A stretch of 64,000 bases of DNA from Salinibacter pepae (GCF_947077775.1 NZ_CAMTTE010000001.1:992001-1056000), one strand, 5' to 3'. Positions 26,249 through 35,944 are shown, counted from the first letter of the stretch. Translations and numbers: made by a program. The notes: generated by a model not told the origin, from the letters alone.

Positions 26249-27349
26249 ATGGATAACACACGATCGCACGACATTGCCTGGCTTCCCGGCGACGGCATCG
26301 GCCCGGAGGTAACGCGGGAGGCGCTCCGCGTGCTCGACGCGGTGGGCTCGGCCCATGGATTTTCCGTGACCGCCACCGAGCACCGGATCGGGGGCGCGGC
26401 ACTCGACGAGACCGGACGGCCGTTTCCCACTTCCACCCGCGAGGCCTGCCTGGAGAGTGACGCCGTCCTGCTCGGCGCGGTGGGCGGGCCGAAATGGAAC
26501 GACAACACGGGCGACAAGCGTCCAGAAAGCGGACTTCTGGCCCTGCGCAGGGCGCTCGGCGTCTACGCCAACCTGCGCCCGGTCCGTGTGCCGGAGGCAC
26601 GGGCCGGCGCCTCGCCCCTCCGCCCCGACCGTGTGGGCGGCACCGACATTCTGTTCGTCCGCGAACTGACCGGCGGCATCTACTTCGGTACCCCCGAGGG
26701 CCGCACCGACGACGGCGCCCGCAGCACAATGGTGTACTCAGAGGCCGAAATCGAACGCATCGCCCACGTCGCCTTCCAGCGGGCGCAGCGACGCGACGGG
26801 CACGTGACCTCCGTCGACAAGGCGAACGTGCTGGAGGTGTCGGAGCTGTGGCGCGAGGTCGTGCCCCGAATCCGCGAGGAGCACTATCCCGACCTAGAGC
26901 TCCGCCACCTGTACGTCGACAACGCCGCGATGCAGGTCGTCCGCGACCCGCGGCAGTTTGACGTGGTGCTCACCGGCAACCTCTTCGGCGACATTCTCTC
27001 GGACCTCGCGGCGGCCCTCCCCGGCTCGCTGGGCCTTCTCCCCTCCGCGAGCGTCGGGGGCGCGGTGGGGCTCTTCGAACCGGTCCACGGCAGCGCGCCC
27101 GACATTGCCGGGCAGGACGTTGCGAACCCCACCGCGGCCATTCTGAGCGCCGCCCTCCTGCTCGACGCAGTCGGCGAAACGGCGGCCGCCGACGCGATCC
27201 GGCACGGCGTCGACGCGGCCCTGGACGCCGGCTTCCGCACCGCCGATCTCGCAGCGAGCGACGAGGAAACCGTGTCGACGTCTACGTTTGGGCGCGAAGT
27301 CGCCACCCGCGCCGCCGATTCCGCTCCCAAAAGCGCTCCGACGCCATGA
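26249..27349 (+). CDS. leuB: 3-isopropylmalate dehydrogenase
   Basis: NAD-dependent oxidative decarboxylase of leucine synthesis (366 aa). Motifs: [21 protein letters not shown] at the N-terminus (here GDGIGPEV), [32 protein letters not shown] with the substrate-binding arginines, [29 protein letters not shown] (catalytic Lys), [30 protein letters not shown] (Mg aspartates) and [13 protein letters not shown] plus [13 protein letters not shown]. These assign it to IPMDH rather than isocitrate or tartrate dehydrogenase, and the neighbours agree. It starts 75 bp after ilvC; leuA follows after 160 bp without a visible gene. Confidence 0.95.
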   Translation: MDNTRSHDIAWLPGDGIGPEVTREALRVLDAVGSAHGFSVTATEHRIGGAALDETGRPFPTSTREACLESDAVLLGAVGGPKWNDNTGDKRPESGLLALRRALGVYANLRPVRVPEARAGASPLRPDRVGGTDILFVRELTGGIYFGTPEGRTDDGARSTMVYSEAEIERIAHVAFQRAQRRDGHVTSVDKANVLEVSELWREVVPRIREEHYPDLELRHLYVDNAAMQVVRDPRQFDVVLTGNLFGDILSDLAAALPGSLGLLPSASVGGAVGLFEPVHGSAPDIAGQDVANPTAAILSAALLLDAVGETAAADAIRHGVDAALDAGFRTADLAASDEETVSTSTFGREVATRAADSAPKSAPTP

Positions 27350-27509
27350 CGTTCGCTCCCTCCGTCCACGGCCCGCCCCTCGGGGCCCGCGGTCGGATGA
27401 CCCTGCGCCTTATCGAGCGTCCGGACGCGACGACCAACGCGGCGTCCGGGCGCCCTTCTGACTCCCAAACTGCCTTCCGACGCCCCACATTCAGCACGCG
27501 ACCCAACCG

Positions 27510-29147
27510 ATGAGCGACTCCATCACGATTTTCGACACGACCCTGCGCGACGGCGAGCAGGCGCCGGGCGCCTCCATGACCGTCCCCGAAAAGGTCCACA
27601 TTGCCCATAAGCTCGCGGGCCTGAATGTGGACGTGATTGAGGCCGGGTTCCCCATCTCGTCGCCCGCCCAGACCGAGGCGGTGGCCCGCATCGCGGCGGA
27701 GGTGGACGGGCCCGTAACCTGTGCCCTCGCCCGCACGAAAGAAGATGACATCGACGCCGCCGGCGAGGCCCTGGCCGACGGGGGCGACACGCGCCTCCAC
27801 ACTTTCATCGCCACGAGCGACGTCCACATCGAGGCCAAATTTGACAAACTTGGGGACACAATGGCTGAGACGCGCGAGGCCATCATCCAGCGGGCCGTGC
27901 GCGCCATCGAACAGGCCCTCACCTACACCGACAACGTTGAGTTCAGCGCCGAGGACGCCGGGCGCACCGACCCGGCCTTTCTCTGCGAGATCGTGCAGGC
28001 GGCCGCCGAGGCTGGGGCAACGACCATCAACATCCCGGACACGACCGGCTACTGCGCTCCCTCGGAGTACACCGATCTGCTTGCGTCGGTGGTCGACTGT
28101 CTTCCGGAGCCGGACGCGGTGACGCTCTCCACCCACTGCCACGACGACCTCGGCCTCGCCACGGCCAACACGCTGGCGGGCATCCGGGCGGGCGCCCGGC
28201 AGGTCGAGTGCACGATCAACGGCATCGGCGAGCGGGCCGGCAACGCGGCCCTGGAGGAAATCGTGATGGCCCTGACGGTCCGCTCGGACCAGTTCGACGT
28301 GGAGACGACTGTCAACACCGAGCACCTGACGCCGACCAGCCAGACGGTCTCGGCGGCCACCGGCTTCCCGGTGCAGCCCAACAAGGCGATCGTGGGCAGC
28401 AACGCGTTCAGCCACGAGGCCGGCATTCATCAGCACGGTGTGCTCCAGGAGCGAACGACCTACGAAATCATGTCCGCCGCGGACGTGGGCCAGGACGCCG
28501 AGCAGATCCGTCTGGGCCGCCACTCCGGCCGCCACGGCCTCTTCAACCGCCTGGAGGCCATGGGGTACGCGGTCCCCGAGGGCCACCGCGACGCACTCTA
28601 CGATCGGTTTCTCGACCTGGCCGACCGCAAGAAGGAGGTGTTTGAGGAAGACCTCGAGCAGATGATGAACGACTTCGGCGACGACGCGGTCGCGGCGGCG
28701 ACGGGCCTTCCCGACAACGGCGCCGCCCCCAACGGCGGCACGCCCGCCTACCGGCTCGATCACCTCTCCGTGCAGATCACCACGGACGAGGACTCGCAGG
28801 TCTCGGTGCGCCTCCAGCGCGACGACGGCTCCGTGCGCGAGGAGCAGGCCACGGGCGAGGGCCCCGTGGACGCCCTCTACCGCGCCCTCGATCACGCCGT
28901 GGACGCCCCCCATGCGCTGGTCGACTACTCGATCCGCTCCATCAGCGAGGGCGCCGACGCGCAGGGCGAGGTGGAGGTCACCATCCGCTACGGCGAGAAT
29001 CAGTTCGCCGGCACGGCCCGCAACACGGACGTCATTCGGGCCTCCGCCGAGGCGTACGTCGACGCCCTGAACCGCCTCGTCGCCGCCCAGGAGCACGCCG
29101 AGTCCGTCGAATTCGTACAGAGCGGCATTATGACTGCGTTCGAATGA
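27510..29147 (+). CDS. leuA: 2-isopropylmalate synthase
   Basis: Condenses acetyl-CoA with 2-oxoisovalerate, the committed step of leucine synthesis. The 545-residue protein has a DRE-TIM barrel with IFDTTLRDGEQAPGASM (residues 7-23), DVIEAGFPISSPAQ, EFSAEDAGRTDPAFL, LSTHCHDDLGLATANTLAG (metal His residues) and NGIGERAGNAALEE, then NKAIVGSNAFSHEAGIHQHGV. The C-terminal 130 residues form the LeuA allosteric domain (from about 405), consistent with leucine feedback. Its stop codon lies at the edge of a family A repeat. Confidence 0.96.
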   Translation: MSDSITIFDTTLRDGEQAPGASMTVPEKVHIAHKLAGLNVDVIEAGFPISSPAQTEAVARIAAEVDGPVTCALARTKEDDIDAAGEALADGGDTRLHTFIATSDVHIEAKFDKLGDTMAETREAIIQRAVRAIEQALTYTDNVEFSAEDAGRTDPAFLCEIVQAAAEAGATTINIPDTTGYCAPSEYTDLLASVVDCLPEPDAVTLSTHCHDDLGLATANTLAGIRAGARQVECTINGIGERAGNAALEEIVMALTVRSDQFDVETTVNTEHLTPTSQTVSAATGFPVQPNKAIVGSNAFSHEAGIHQHGVLQERTTYEIMSAADVGQDAEQIRLGRHSGRHGLFNRLEAMGYAVPEGHRDALYDRFLDLADRKKEVFEEDLEQMMNDFGDDAVAAATGLPDNGAAPNGGTPAYRLDHLSVQITTDEDSQVSVRLQRDDGSVREEQATGEGPVDALYRALDHAVDAPHALVDYSIRSISEGADAQGEVEVTIRYGENQFAGTARNTDVIRASAEAYVDALNRLVAAQEHAESVEFVQSGIMTAFE

Positions 29148-29210
29148 AACGTGACGCGTGATGCGTGAGGCTGTCCCTCCCGCACGCGTTTCACATTTCA
29201 CGCATCACGT
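29148..29210. repeat. family A inverted repeat, leuA/leuC junction
   Basis: Left arm acgtgacgcgtga (29150-29162) pairs with tcacgcatcacgt (29198-29210) with one mismatch, around a centre containing gaggctgtccctcc. It begins immediately after the leuA stop codon. Confidence 0.85.
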
Positions 29211-29256
29211 CGTCCCGACTATCAGCGTCCGCTTTCGAATTCACCCATCCCCTTCG

Positions 29257-30675
29257 ATGTCAACCGGCACCCTCTACGACAAGGTCTGGAACCGCCATGC
29301 CGTCCGCGAGCTGCCCACCGGCGAGACCCAGCTGTTCGTGGGCCTGCACCTAATCCACGAGGTGACGAGCCCGCAGGCGTTCGGGATGTTGGAGGAGCGC
29401 GACCTGGACGTGGCCTTCCCCGACCGCACCTTCGCCACCACCGACCACATCATCCCCACCGCCGACCTGGAGCGCCCCTTCGGCGACGAGCAGGCCGAGA
29501 CGATGCTGCAGGTGCTGGAGAGGAACACCGAGGCGTACGACATCACGTTCTTCGACCCCAGCTCCGGCGCGCAGGGCATTGTGCACGTCGTGGGGCCGGA
29601 GCAGGGGCTCACCCAGCCCGGGATGACCATCGTCTGCGGCGACTCGCACACGAGCACACACGGGGCCTTCGGCACCCTCGGGTTCGGCATCGGCACGAGC
29701 CAGATCCGCGACGTGCTGGCGACCCAGTGCATCGCGATGGAGAAGCAGGACGTGCGTCGGATTCAGGTGGACGGCGCGCTCGGCGAGGGGGTCTACGCGA
29801 AAGACATCATCCTCACGATCATCGGCGAGCTGGGCGTGGAGGGCGGCATCGGGTACGTCTACGAGTACGGCGGGCCCGCCATCGAGGACCTCAGCATGGA
29901 GGGCCGCATGTCGATCTGCAACATGAGCGTGGAGGGCGGGGCCCGCGCGGGCTACGTCAACCCCGACCTCACGACCTTCGAGTACATGAAGGACCGGCCG
30001 CACGCCCCGAGCGGGGCGGCCTGGGAGCGGGCCGTCGACTGCTGGCAGCAGATTCAGTCCGATCCGGACGCCACCTACGACGACACCGTGACGTTCGACG
30101 GCTCGGCCATCGAGCCGATGGTGACGTGGGGCATTACGCCGGGCCAGGCCCTCGGCATCTCGGCGCCGATCCCCGATCCGGCCACCATGGAGTCCGGCGA
30201 CCGGGCCACGGCCGAGAAGGCCCTCGACCACATGGACCTGCGGCCCGGCCGCACGATGGAGGGGGTGAACGTGGACGTGGCGTTCCTCGGCTCCTGCACC
30301 AATGCGCGCATCACCGACCTCCGCGAGGCGGCGTCGCTCCTCCAAAAACTGGACCGCCCGGTGGCCGACGACGTGCGGGCGGTGGTCGTCCCCGGCTCGC
30401 AGGGCGTGAAGCAGCAGGCGGAGGACGAGGGCCTGGCCGACACCTTCCGCGAGGCCGGATTCGACTGGCGCGGCGCCGGGTGCTCGATGTGCCTCGGCAT
30501 GAACCAGGACCAGCTGGAGGGCCGCGAGCTGTGCGCGTCGTCGTCGAACCGCAACTTCATCGGCCGCCAGGGGAGCAAGGACGGGCGGACGGTCTTGATG
30601 AGCCCGGCGATGGTGGTGGCTGCTGCAATAGAAGGGGAAGTCACCGACGTTCGACGATTGATACGTGAAACGTGA
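29257..30675 (+). CDS. leuC: 3-isopropylmalate dehydratase large subunit
   Basis: Aconitase-family subunit that holds the [4Fe-4S] cluster and isomerises 2- to 3-isopropylmalate with LeuD. The 472-residue protein is the bacterial-type LeuC. It shows [54 protein letters not shown] (active-site His), and the cluster cysteines in [10 protein letters not shown] and [13 protein letters not shown]. The start at 29257 (MSTGTLYD) is chosen because the in-frame ATG at 29158 lies in the intergenic repeat. The last codons (RLIRET) and the stop are themselves part of the next family A repeat. Confidence 0.96.
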   Translation: MSTGTLYDKVWNRHAVRELPTGETQLFVGLHLIHEVTSPQAFGMLEERDLDVAFPDRTFATTDHIIPTADLERPFGDEQAETMLQVLERNTEAYDITFFDPSSGAQGIVHVVGPEQGLTQPGMTIVCGDSHTSTHGAFGTLGFGIGTSQIRDVLATQCIAMEKQDVRRIQVDGALGEGVYAKDIILTIIGELGVEGGIGYVYEYGGPAIEDLSMEGRMSICNMSVEGGARAGYVNPDLTTFEYMKDRPHAPSGAAWERAVDCWQQIQSDPDATYDDTVTFDGSAIEPMVTWGITPGQALGISAPIPDPATMESGDRATAEKALDHMDLRPGRTMEGVNVDVAFLGSCTNARITDLREAASLLQKLDRPVADDVRAVVVPGSQGVKQQAEDEGLADTFREAGFDWRGAGCSMCLGMNQDQLEGRELCASSSNRNFIGRQGSKDGRTVLMSPAMVVAAAIEGEVTDVRRLIRET

Positions 30676-30755
30676 TGCGTGAGGAGTGGTGCGTGAGGAG
30701 TGATGCGTGAAAACTGAGACACTCTGCTCCCTCACGATTCACGTCTCACTCTTCA
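30662..30755. repeat. family A repeat, leuC 3' end
   Basis: Units cgtgaaacgtgatgcgtga, ggtgcgtga and gtgatgcgtga on the left are answered by ctcacgattcacg and cttcacg on the right of a tgagacactctgctcc centre. It contains the leuC stop codon (30673-30675) and overlaps the 3' end of the antisense four-helix-bundle gene. Confidence 0.8.
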
Positions 30756-31234
30756 CGATCCGAAAAGGGAATATTTTGGAGAAGCTCTGTTTCATTCGAC
30801 TCCGGTGCACTATAACTCGGATCAGGCTCTCGGATTTCTCCGCCTCGCTGATCAGGCACCATCACGAGCAGGAGCCGGATGATTTGCGTCATGAAGTCGA
30901 GACGATGATCCACGACGTTCTCCCCAATGACAAACCGACTTTTGTAGTACCAGTCTCGGCTTTCCCGCGCAGAGCCGAGGGCATACTCGTAAAACCGGGC
31001 GCGGTCCTTCCCCGTGCCCCGCGAGTAGCCTTCCGCAATGTTTGAACTGATCGACCCGACGGCCCGATACAGCTGATCCGCGAGCGAGTAGGCATTCGAC
31101 TCCTCGTGGATCTTCCGCATGTCCTGCCAGCACACGTCGGATGCAAAGAGACTCAGCCGGTAGACCTCAAGGTCCCACAGGGTGTCCTCTCGAATCGATG
31201 GAGGAACCCGATCCTGCCAGTCGGAAAAGTTCAT
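30746..31234 (-). CDS. four-helix-bundle protein (S23/IVS-type), antisense in leuCD
   Basis: A 162-residue protein of the four-helix-bundle family first seen as ORFs in intervening sequences of 23S rRNA genes, and related to Avd of diversity-generating retroelements. Diagnostic phrases are LWDLEVYRLSLFASDV (about 18-33), LADQLYRAVGSISSNIAEGYSRGT (about 51-74; SISSNIAEGYSRG is the family core), RFYEYALGSARESRDWY and a last helix FMTQIIRLLLVMV. It lies on the opposite strand between leuC and leuD, flanked by family A repeat sequence, so it interrupts an otherwise co-directional pathway. Function is unknown; members are thought to bind nucleic acid. The family is often found as isolated small genes. 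Confidence 0.88.
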   Translation of the reverse strand: MNFSDWQDRVPPSIREDTLWDLEVYRLSLFASDVCWQDMRKIHEESNAYSLADQLYRAVGSISSNIAEGYSRGTGKDRARFYEYALGSARESRDWYYKSRFVIGENVVDHRLDFMTQIIRLLLVMVPDQRGGEIREPDPSYSAPESNETELLQNIPFSDREE

Positions 31235-31251
31235 CGGTCAGAACACAGCAG

Positions 31252-31282
31252 CCTCACGAATCACGCGTCACGCACCACGAAC
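31252..31282. repeat. family A half-element before leuD
   Basis: Only the right-arm type is present (cctcacgaatcacgcgtcacgcaccacga), 6 bp before the leuD ATG. With the element at the leuC end it brackets the antisense four-helix-bundle gene. Confidence 0.7.
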
Positions 31283-31288
31283 TTCACC

Positions 31289-31906
31289 ATGAGCACCGCC
31301 AAAGACAAAGTGATTTCCCAGGTTCAGGGCCCGGGCGTTCCTGTGCGGGGAAACGACATCGACACCGACCAGATCGTCCCCGCCCGCTTCCTCAAGGAGG
31401 TGACGTTCGACAACATGGGCGAGTACGCCTTCTACGACGTGCGGCGGGACGATGACGGCAATCTGAACGACCATCCCTTCAACCGCTACCCGAACGCCAC
31501 CATCCTGGTGGTCAACGAGAACTTTGGCTGCGGCTCCTCGCGGGAGCACGCCCCACAGGCCCTCATGCGCTGGGGCATCGACGGCCTCATCGGCGAGTCC
31601 TTCGCCGAGATCTTTGCCGGCAACTGCCAGGCCCTCGGCCTGCCCACCGCCACCGCGGACCACGAGACCGTCGCGTGGATCATGGCGCAGGTGACGGCCG
31701 ACCCGGCGCTCGAACTCACCATCGACGTGGAGGCGGAAACGGTCACCGTCGGCGACGAGCCCGTCAACGTGACCATCAGCGATGCGCAGCGCGAGGCGCT
31801 CCTGCAGGGCGTCTGGGACACCACCGCCCTGATGAGGAGCTACATGGACGAGGTGGAGCAGACCGCGGATCGGCTGCCGTATCTGAACGACTTTGCTGAT
31901 TGCTGA
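31289..31906 (+). CDS. leuD: 3-isopropylmalate dehydratase small subunit
   Basis: Swivel-domain partner of LeuC (205 aa). Family landmarks: VPVRGNDIDTDQIVPARFLKEVTF (here NDIDTDQIVPARFL), AFYDVRRDDDGN, NENFGCGSSREHAPQAL (substrate loop, GCGSSREHAP) and DGLIGESFAEIFAGNCQALGL. The start at 31289 (MSTAKDKV) is preferred to an upstream in-frame ATG that reads through the antisense gene. It is separated from leuC by 613 bp holding the antisense gene, unusual for subunits that must be made together. Confidence 0.95.
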   Translation: MSTAKDKVISQVQGPGVPVRGNDIDTDQIVPARFLKEVTFDNMGEYAFYDVRRDDDGNLNDHPFNRYPNATILVVNENFGCGSSREHAPQALMRWGIDGLIGESFAEIFAGNCQALGLPTATADHETVAWIMAQVTADPALELTIDVEAETVTVGDEPVNVTISDAQREALLQGVWDTTALMRSYMDEVEQTADRLPYLNDFADC

Positions 31907-31908
31907 GT

Positions 31909-32003
31909 AATGAGTGATTCGTCTGGAACGTGATACGTGACGGGTGAAACGTGAGGCTGTCCCCCTCTCACGCGTCACGTTTTCACGCATCACGCTTCAC
32001 ACA
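31909..32003. repeat. family A inverted repeat, leuD/ilvD junction
   Basis: Left arm cgtgatacgtgacgggtgaaacgtgaggc is answered by ctctcacgcgtcacgttttcacgcatcacg after a tgtcccc centre. It lies right after the leuD stop codon. Confidence 0.85.
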
Positions 32004-32040
32004 TCAACACTAATGTTCTTATCACATTCCCCCTCGACCG

Positions 32041-33759
32041 ATGCCTTCCACCTCTAAAAACGGGCAGTCCAACAAAATCCAAAGCCAAGACGTCACCGAG
32101 GGCCTCGACCAGGCGCCGGCCCGCGCGATGTTTCGGGCGATGGGCTACGACGACGCCGACCTCGACCAGCCCCTCATCGGCATCGCCAACCCGGCGGCGG
32201 ACCTGACGCCCTGCAATGTGCACCTCGACGGCCTTGCCGACGCCGCACGCGAAGGCGTCACCGAGGCCGGCGGGACGCCCATCGAGTTTGGCACCATCAC
32301 GGTGAGCGACGGGATCTCGATGGGCACGGAGGGCATGAAGGGCTCGCTCATCTCCCGCGAGGTGATCGCCGACTCGGTGGAGCTGGTGGCCTTCGCCGAG
32401 CGGCTCGACGGGCTCGTCGTCCTAGGCGGCTGCGACAAGAACATGCCGGGCATGATGATGGCGGCGATCCGGGCCGACCTGCCGAGCGTCTTCCTCTACG
32501 GCGGGTCCATCATGCCGGGCCACCACCGGGGGCAGGAGGTCACGATCCAAAACGTGTTCGAGGCGTGCGGGGCGGTCGCCACCGGCCAGATGACGGAAGA
32601 AGAGCTCGACGAGATGGAGCGCCACGCCTGTCCCGGGGCCGGGGCCTGCGGCGGCATGTTTACGGCCAACACGATGGCCTCCATCAGCGAGGCGATCGGC
32701 TTTGCGCCGCTGGGGAGCGCGAGCCCCCCGGCGGTCACGGAGGAACGAACGGAGGTGGCCCGTGCGGCCGGGCGGCGGACCGTCGAGGCGATCGAGGAAC
32801 GGCGCCGGCCCTCCGACTTCCTCAGCAAGAAGTCGTTCGAGAACGCCATTGCCCTCCAGGTGGCGGTGGGCGGCTCCACGAACGGGGTGCTCCACCTGCT
32901 CGCGATGGCGGCGGAGGCGGGCATCGATCTCTCAATCGGGGCGTTCGACGCAATCAGCCGGCGGACGCCCAAGATCGGCGACTTTCAGCCCGGCGGCTCC
33001 CGCGTGATGAACGACCTACACGAGGTCGGCGGCGTGCCGGTGGTGCTGAAGGCGCTTCTCGATGCGGGCCTGCTGCACGGCGACGCCCAGACCGTGACGG
33101 GGGAGCCCCTCGCCGAGGCCCTCGACCGCGTCGACCCGCCCGCCATCGCGGACCTCGACGTGGACTACCTCTACCCGGTCGACGCCCCCAAGAACGAAGA
33201 GGGGGCCATTCGCATCCTCACCGGCAACCTCGCCCCCGACGGCGCCGTCCTGAAGATCACCGATGCCGACGACTGGACGTTCGAAGGCACGGCCCGCGTC
33301 TTCGAGAGCGAAGAAGACGCAATGAGCTACGTGCAGGCCGGCCAGATCGACTCTGGCGACGTCATTATCATTCGGAATCTTGGGCCCAAGGGCGCCCCGG
33401 GCATGCCCGAAATGCTCGGCGTGACCGCCGCCCGGGACGGACAGGGGCACGCCGAGGACGTGGCCCTCATCACCGACGGGCGCTTCTCCGGGGCCACCCG
33501 CGGCCTCTCCATCGGCCACGTCGCCCCCGAGGCCGCGGCCGGCGGGCCCATCGCCGCCATCCAGGACGGGGACCCGATCATCATCGACGTGTCGGAGCGT
33601 CGCCTGGCGGTCGCCCTCTCCGACGCCGAGTTGGAAGCTCGGCTCGAGGACCGGTCGCCCCCGGAGCCCCAGTACACGACCGGCGTTCTCGCCAAGTACG
33701 CCGCCCTCTTCGGTTCGGCGGCAGATGGGGCCGTAACCCACGTGACGAGCGAAGAGTGA
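32041..33759 (+). CDS. ilvD: dihydroxy-acid dehydratase
   Basis: Fe-S enzyme that dehydrates 2,3-dihydroxy-acids to 2-oxo acids in Val and Ile synthesis. The 572-residue protein has the cluster/metal motifs [12 protein letters not shown] (about 130-141) and [18 protein letters not shown] (about 198-215), plus [19 protein letters not shown] (about 90-108) and the C-terminal [20 protein letters not shown]. It follows leuD after a repeat; cimA follows after 92 bp. Its stop codon is the TGA of a family A unit (agtgatgcgtga). Confidence 0.96.
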   Translation: MPSTSKNGQSNKIQSQDVTEGLDQAPARAMFRAMGYDDADLDQPLIGIANPAADLTPCNVHLDGLADAAREGVTEAGGTPIEFGTITVSDGISMGTEGMKGSLISREVIADSVELVAFAERLDGLVVLGGCDKNMPGMMMAAIRADLPSVFLYGGSIMPGHHRGQEVTIQNVFEACGAVATGQMTEEELDEMERHACPGAGACGGMFTANTMASISEAIGFAPLGSASPPAVTEERTEVARAAGRRTVEAIEERRRPSDFLSKKSFENAIALQVAVGGSTNGVLHLLAMAAEAGIDLSIGAFDAISRRTPKIGDFQPGGSRVMNDLHEVGGVPVVLKALLDAGLLHGDAQTVTGEPLAEALDRVDPPAIADLDVDYLYPVDAPKNEEGAIRILTGNLAPDGAVLKITDADDWTFEGTARVFESEEDAMSYVQAGQIDSGDVIIIRNLGPKGAPGMPEMLGVTAARDGQGHAEDVALITDGRFSGATRGLSIGHVAPEAAAGGPIAAIQDGDPIIIDVSERRLAVALSDAELEARLEDRSPPEPQYTTGVLAKYAALFGSAADGAVTHVTSEE

Positions 33760-33781
33760 TGCGTGAAACGTGATGCGTGAT
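33755..33781. repeat. family A direct pair at ilvD 3' end
   Basis: Two direct copies, gtgatgcgtga-aac-gtgatgcgtga, with the ilvD stop codon inside the first copy. No right arm is present here. Confidence 0.8.
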
Positions 33782-33851
33782 AGACGGGCAAACCACGCAG
33801 TGAGAGGGGTCACACTTCCTCGCCCCCCCACACGCACGTACGCAGACGACG

Positions 33852-35468
33852 ATGGCAGACACGGTTGAGGTATTCGACACCACCCTCCGCGACGGCACCC
33901 AGGGCGAGCACGTCACCCTCTCGGCCCGCGACAAGGTGCGCATTGCCCGTCGCCTGGATGCGTTCGGGATTGACGTGATCGAGGGGGGCTGGCCCGGCTC
34001 CAACCCCACGGATCAGGCCTTTTTTGAGGCGGCCCGCGGGGAGACCTGGGCGCACACGTCGATCTGCGCGTTCGGCTCCACGCGCCACGCCTCCCATGCC
34101 CCGTCGGAGGACGCCAACCTGCGGGCCCTAATCGAGGACGGCACCGACGTGGTGTCCATCTTCGGCAAGTCGTGGACGCTGCACGCGGAGCAGGCGCTCG
34201 GGGTGTCGCTGGAGACGAACCTGGCCCTCATCCGCTCGTCGGTGGCGTTTCTGCGGGAGCACGGAAAGCGGGTCATCTACGACGCCGAGCACTTCTTCGA
34301 CGGCTACGCCGACCATCCCGCGTACGCCCTTCGGACGCTCCGGGCCGCCGCCGAGGCCGGGGCCGACACGCTGGTGCTCTGCGACACGAACGGCGGCTCC
34401 CTGCCGCACGACATCTACGACGTCACCGCTGCGGTCTACGAAGACTTCGACACCACCCTCGGCATCCACGCCCACAACGACGGCGGGTGCGCGGTGGCCA
34501 ACAGCCTCGCGGCCGTGCGGGCCGGGGCGCGGCACGTGCAGGGCACCATCAACGGCCTCGGCGAGCGCTGCGGCAACGCCGACCTCTGCGCGGTCATTCC
34601 GGACCTGCAACTCAAGATGGACTTTGAGTGCGTCGATCCGGACCGGCTCGACGACCTGGTCGACCTCGCCCGCTTTACCAACGAGGTGGCCAACCTCGAC
34701 CCGGACGACGGCGCGCCGTACGTCGGCCGCAGCGCGTTCACCCACAAGGGCGGCGTCCACGTCTCGGCCGTGATGAAGGAACCGAGCACCTACGAGCACG
34801 TGGCGCCGGAATCGGTGGGCAATCGCCGGCGGGCACTGGTCTCCGACCTCTCGGGCCGAAGCAACATCCAGTACAAGGCCGACGAGATGGGCATCGACCT
34901 CGGCTCGAACGCCGCCGCGCAGGCCGTCGAGCGCATCAAGGAGCTGGAGCACCTCGGCTACGAATTTCAGGGGGCTGAGGCCTCGTTTGAACTTCTTCTG
35001 CGCACGCTTCAGGACGAGGTGCCGGACTTCTTTGGGCTCGACCGGATGCGCGTCTGGAGCGGGCAGGACGACGAGGCGCAGACCGTCGAGGCCTCCCTCG
35101 CCCTCACCGTACAGGACGAGCGCACCCTGGCCGTGGCGGAGGGAACCGGGCCCGTCGATGCCCTCTCAAACGCCATGCGGGAGGGCCTTTTCTCGTTCTA
35201 CCCCTCGCTCGATGGCGTGCGCCTCTCCGACTACAAGGTCCGGGTGCTTACGCCGCAGGACGGCACGGCCGCCACGGTCCGCGTGCTCATCGAGCACGGC
35301 GACGGCGCGCGCACCTGGAACACCGTGGGGGTTTCCGAGAACATCCTCGACGCGAGCTGGCAGGCCCTGGCCGACGGCATGCGGTACGCCCTCTTCCACG
35401 CGGCCCCCACTCCGACCGCCAGGCCCGCCCCGGATCCCGCGGCCTCGGATCCCGCGGCCTCGGCGTGA
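33852..35468 (+). CDS. cimA: (R)-citramalate synthase
   Basis: DRE-TIM enzyme (538 aa) of the LeuA/CimA family that condenses pyruvate and acetyl-CoA to citramalate, feeding 2-oxobutyrate for isoleucine without threonine. Motifs: VFDTTLRDGTQGEHVTLS (8-25), DVIEGGWPGSNPTD, the CimA-type AFGSTRH, FGKSWTLHAEQALG, YDAEHFFDGY, LCDTNGGSLPHDI, IHAHNDGGCAVANSLAAV and NGLGERCGNADLC, then a C-terminal LeuA-type regulatory domain. The EGGWPGSN, KSW and EHFFDGY phrases separate this clade from true LeuA and homocitrate synthase. The gene ends with two copies of gatcccgcggcctcg (35433-35462) and is 2 bp from a convergent gene. Confidence 0.92.
   Translation: MADTVEVFDTTLRDGTQGEHVTLSARDKVRIARRLDAFGIDVIEGGWPGSNPTDQAFFEAARGETWAHTSICAFGSTRHASHAPSEDANLRALIEDGTDVVSIFGKSWTLHAEQALGVSLETNLALIRSSVAFLREHGKRVIYDAEHFFDGYADHPAYALRTLRAAAEAGADTLVLCDTNGGSLPHDIYDVTAAVYEDFDTTLGIHAHNDGGCAVANSLAAVRAGARHVQGTINGLGERCGNADLCAVIPDLQLKMDFECVDPDRLDDLVDLARFTNEVANLDPDDGAPYVGRSAFTHKGGVHVSAVMKEPSTYEHVAPESVGNRRRALVSDLSGRSNIQYKADEMGIDLGSNAAAQAVERIKELEHLGYEFQGAEASFELLLRTLQDEVPDFFGLDRMRVWSGQDDEAQTVEASLALTVQDERTLAVAEGTGPVDALSNAMREGLFSFYPSLDGVRLSDYKVRVLTPQDGTAATVRVLIEHGDGARTWNTVGVSENILDASWQALADGMRYALFHAAPTPTARPAPDPAASDPAASA
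35433..35462 (+). repeat. 15-bp direct repeat at the cimA 3' end
   Basis: Two perfect adjacent copies of gatcccgcggcctcg (35433-35447, 35448-35462) encode the C-terminal DPAASDPAAS. A 15-bp unit keeps the frame. Confidence 0.85.
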
Positions 35469-35470
35469 TG

Positions 35471-35944
35471 CTACGACGACACGGGTTCGGCGGCCTCGTC
35501 CGCTCCCCCGACGGCCAACTCGGGAACGGACGCGCCCATGTGGCCGTCGCCGCGGTGGTCCGCGACGGTCCGCGCCCGGACGGCCTCGCGCCAGGCCGCC
35601 GTCAGCAGCTCATAGTCCCGTGCCTGCCACGCCTCGGACACTCCTTCCACGCACTTGAATCCGTAGGCCACCGGCGAGAGACTCGCTCGCGGAGCGCTTG
35701 ACAGGCTCAGTACCTGCGAGCGGCCGAGGCCGAGCCGGAACCCGCCGTGCAGCTGGCCGAGCACGCACTGTTCCCCATCCTCCAGCTCCAGCGCTTCGGC
35801 GTTCACCCGGCGATGCCACCCTGGATCCACCTCGTCGAGGTACGCCGCCCCTCGCTCTACCCGCTCGTGCACCCGTTCTTCGGTGATGCGTCGGGTGCGA
35901 CGGGCCTGCCACCAATTGTGGAGTCGCTCGATGAGTGCGTACAT
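35471..35944 (-). CDS. hypothetical protein
   Basis: A 157-residue soluble protein. The N-terminal 30 residues are strongly basic and helical (IERLHNWWQARRTRRITEERVHERV). The middle contains AAYLDEVDPGWHRRVNAEALEL and ECV-like GEQCVLGQLHGGF, a combination I have a loose memory of from short proteins of unknown function in other bacteria and phages (LDE..PGW....L.L....CVLGQ). FKCVEGVSEAWQARDYELLTAAW follows, and the tail is Gly/Ala/Glu-rich. No function can be assigned. Its stop codon is 2 bp from that of cimA, so the two genes converge without a spacer. The start at 35944 is preferred to 36007. Confidence 0.6.
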   Translation of the reverse strand: MYALIERLHNWWQARRTRRITEERVHERVERGAAYLDEVDPGWHRRVNAEALELEDGEQCVLGQLHGGFRLGLGRSQVLSLSSAPRASLSPVAYGFKCVEGVSEAWQARDYELLTAAWREAVRARTVADHRGDGHMGASVPELAVGGADEAAEPVSS

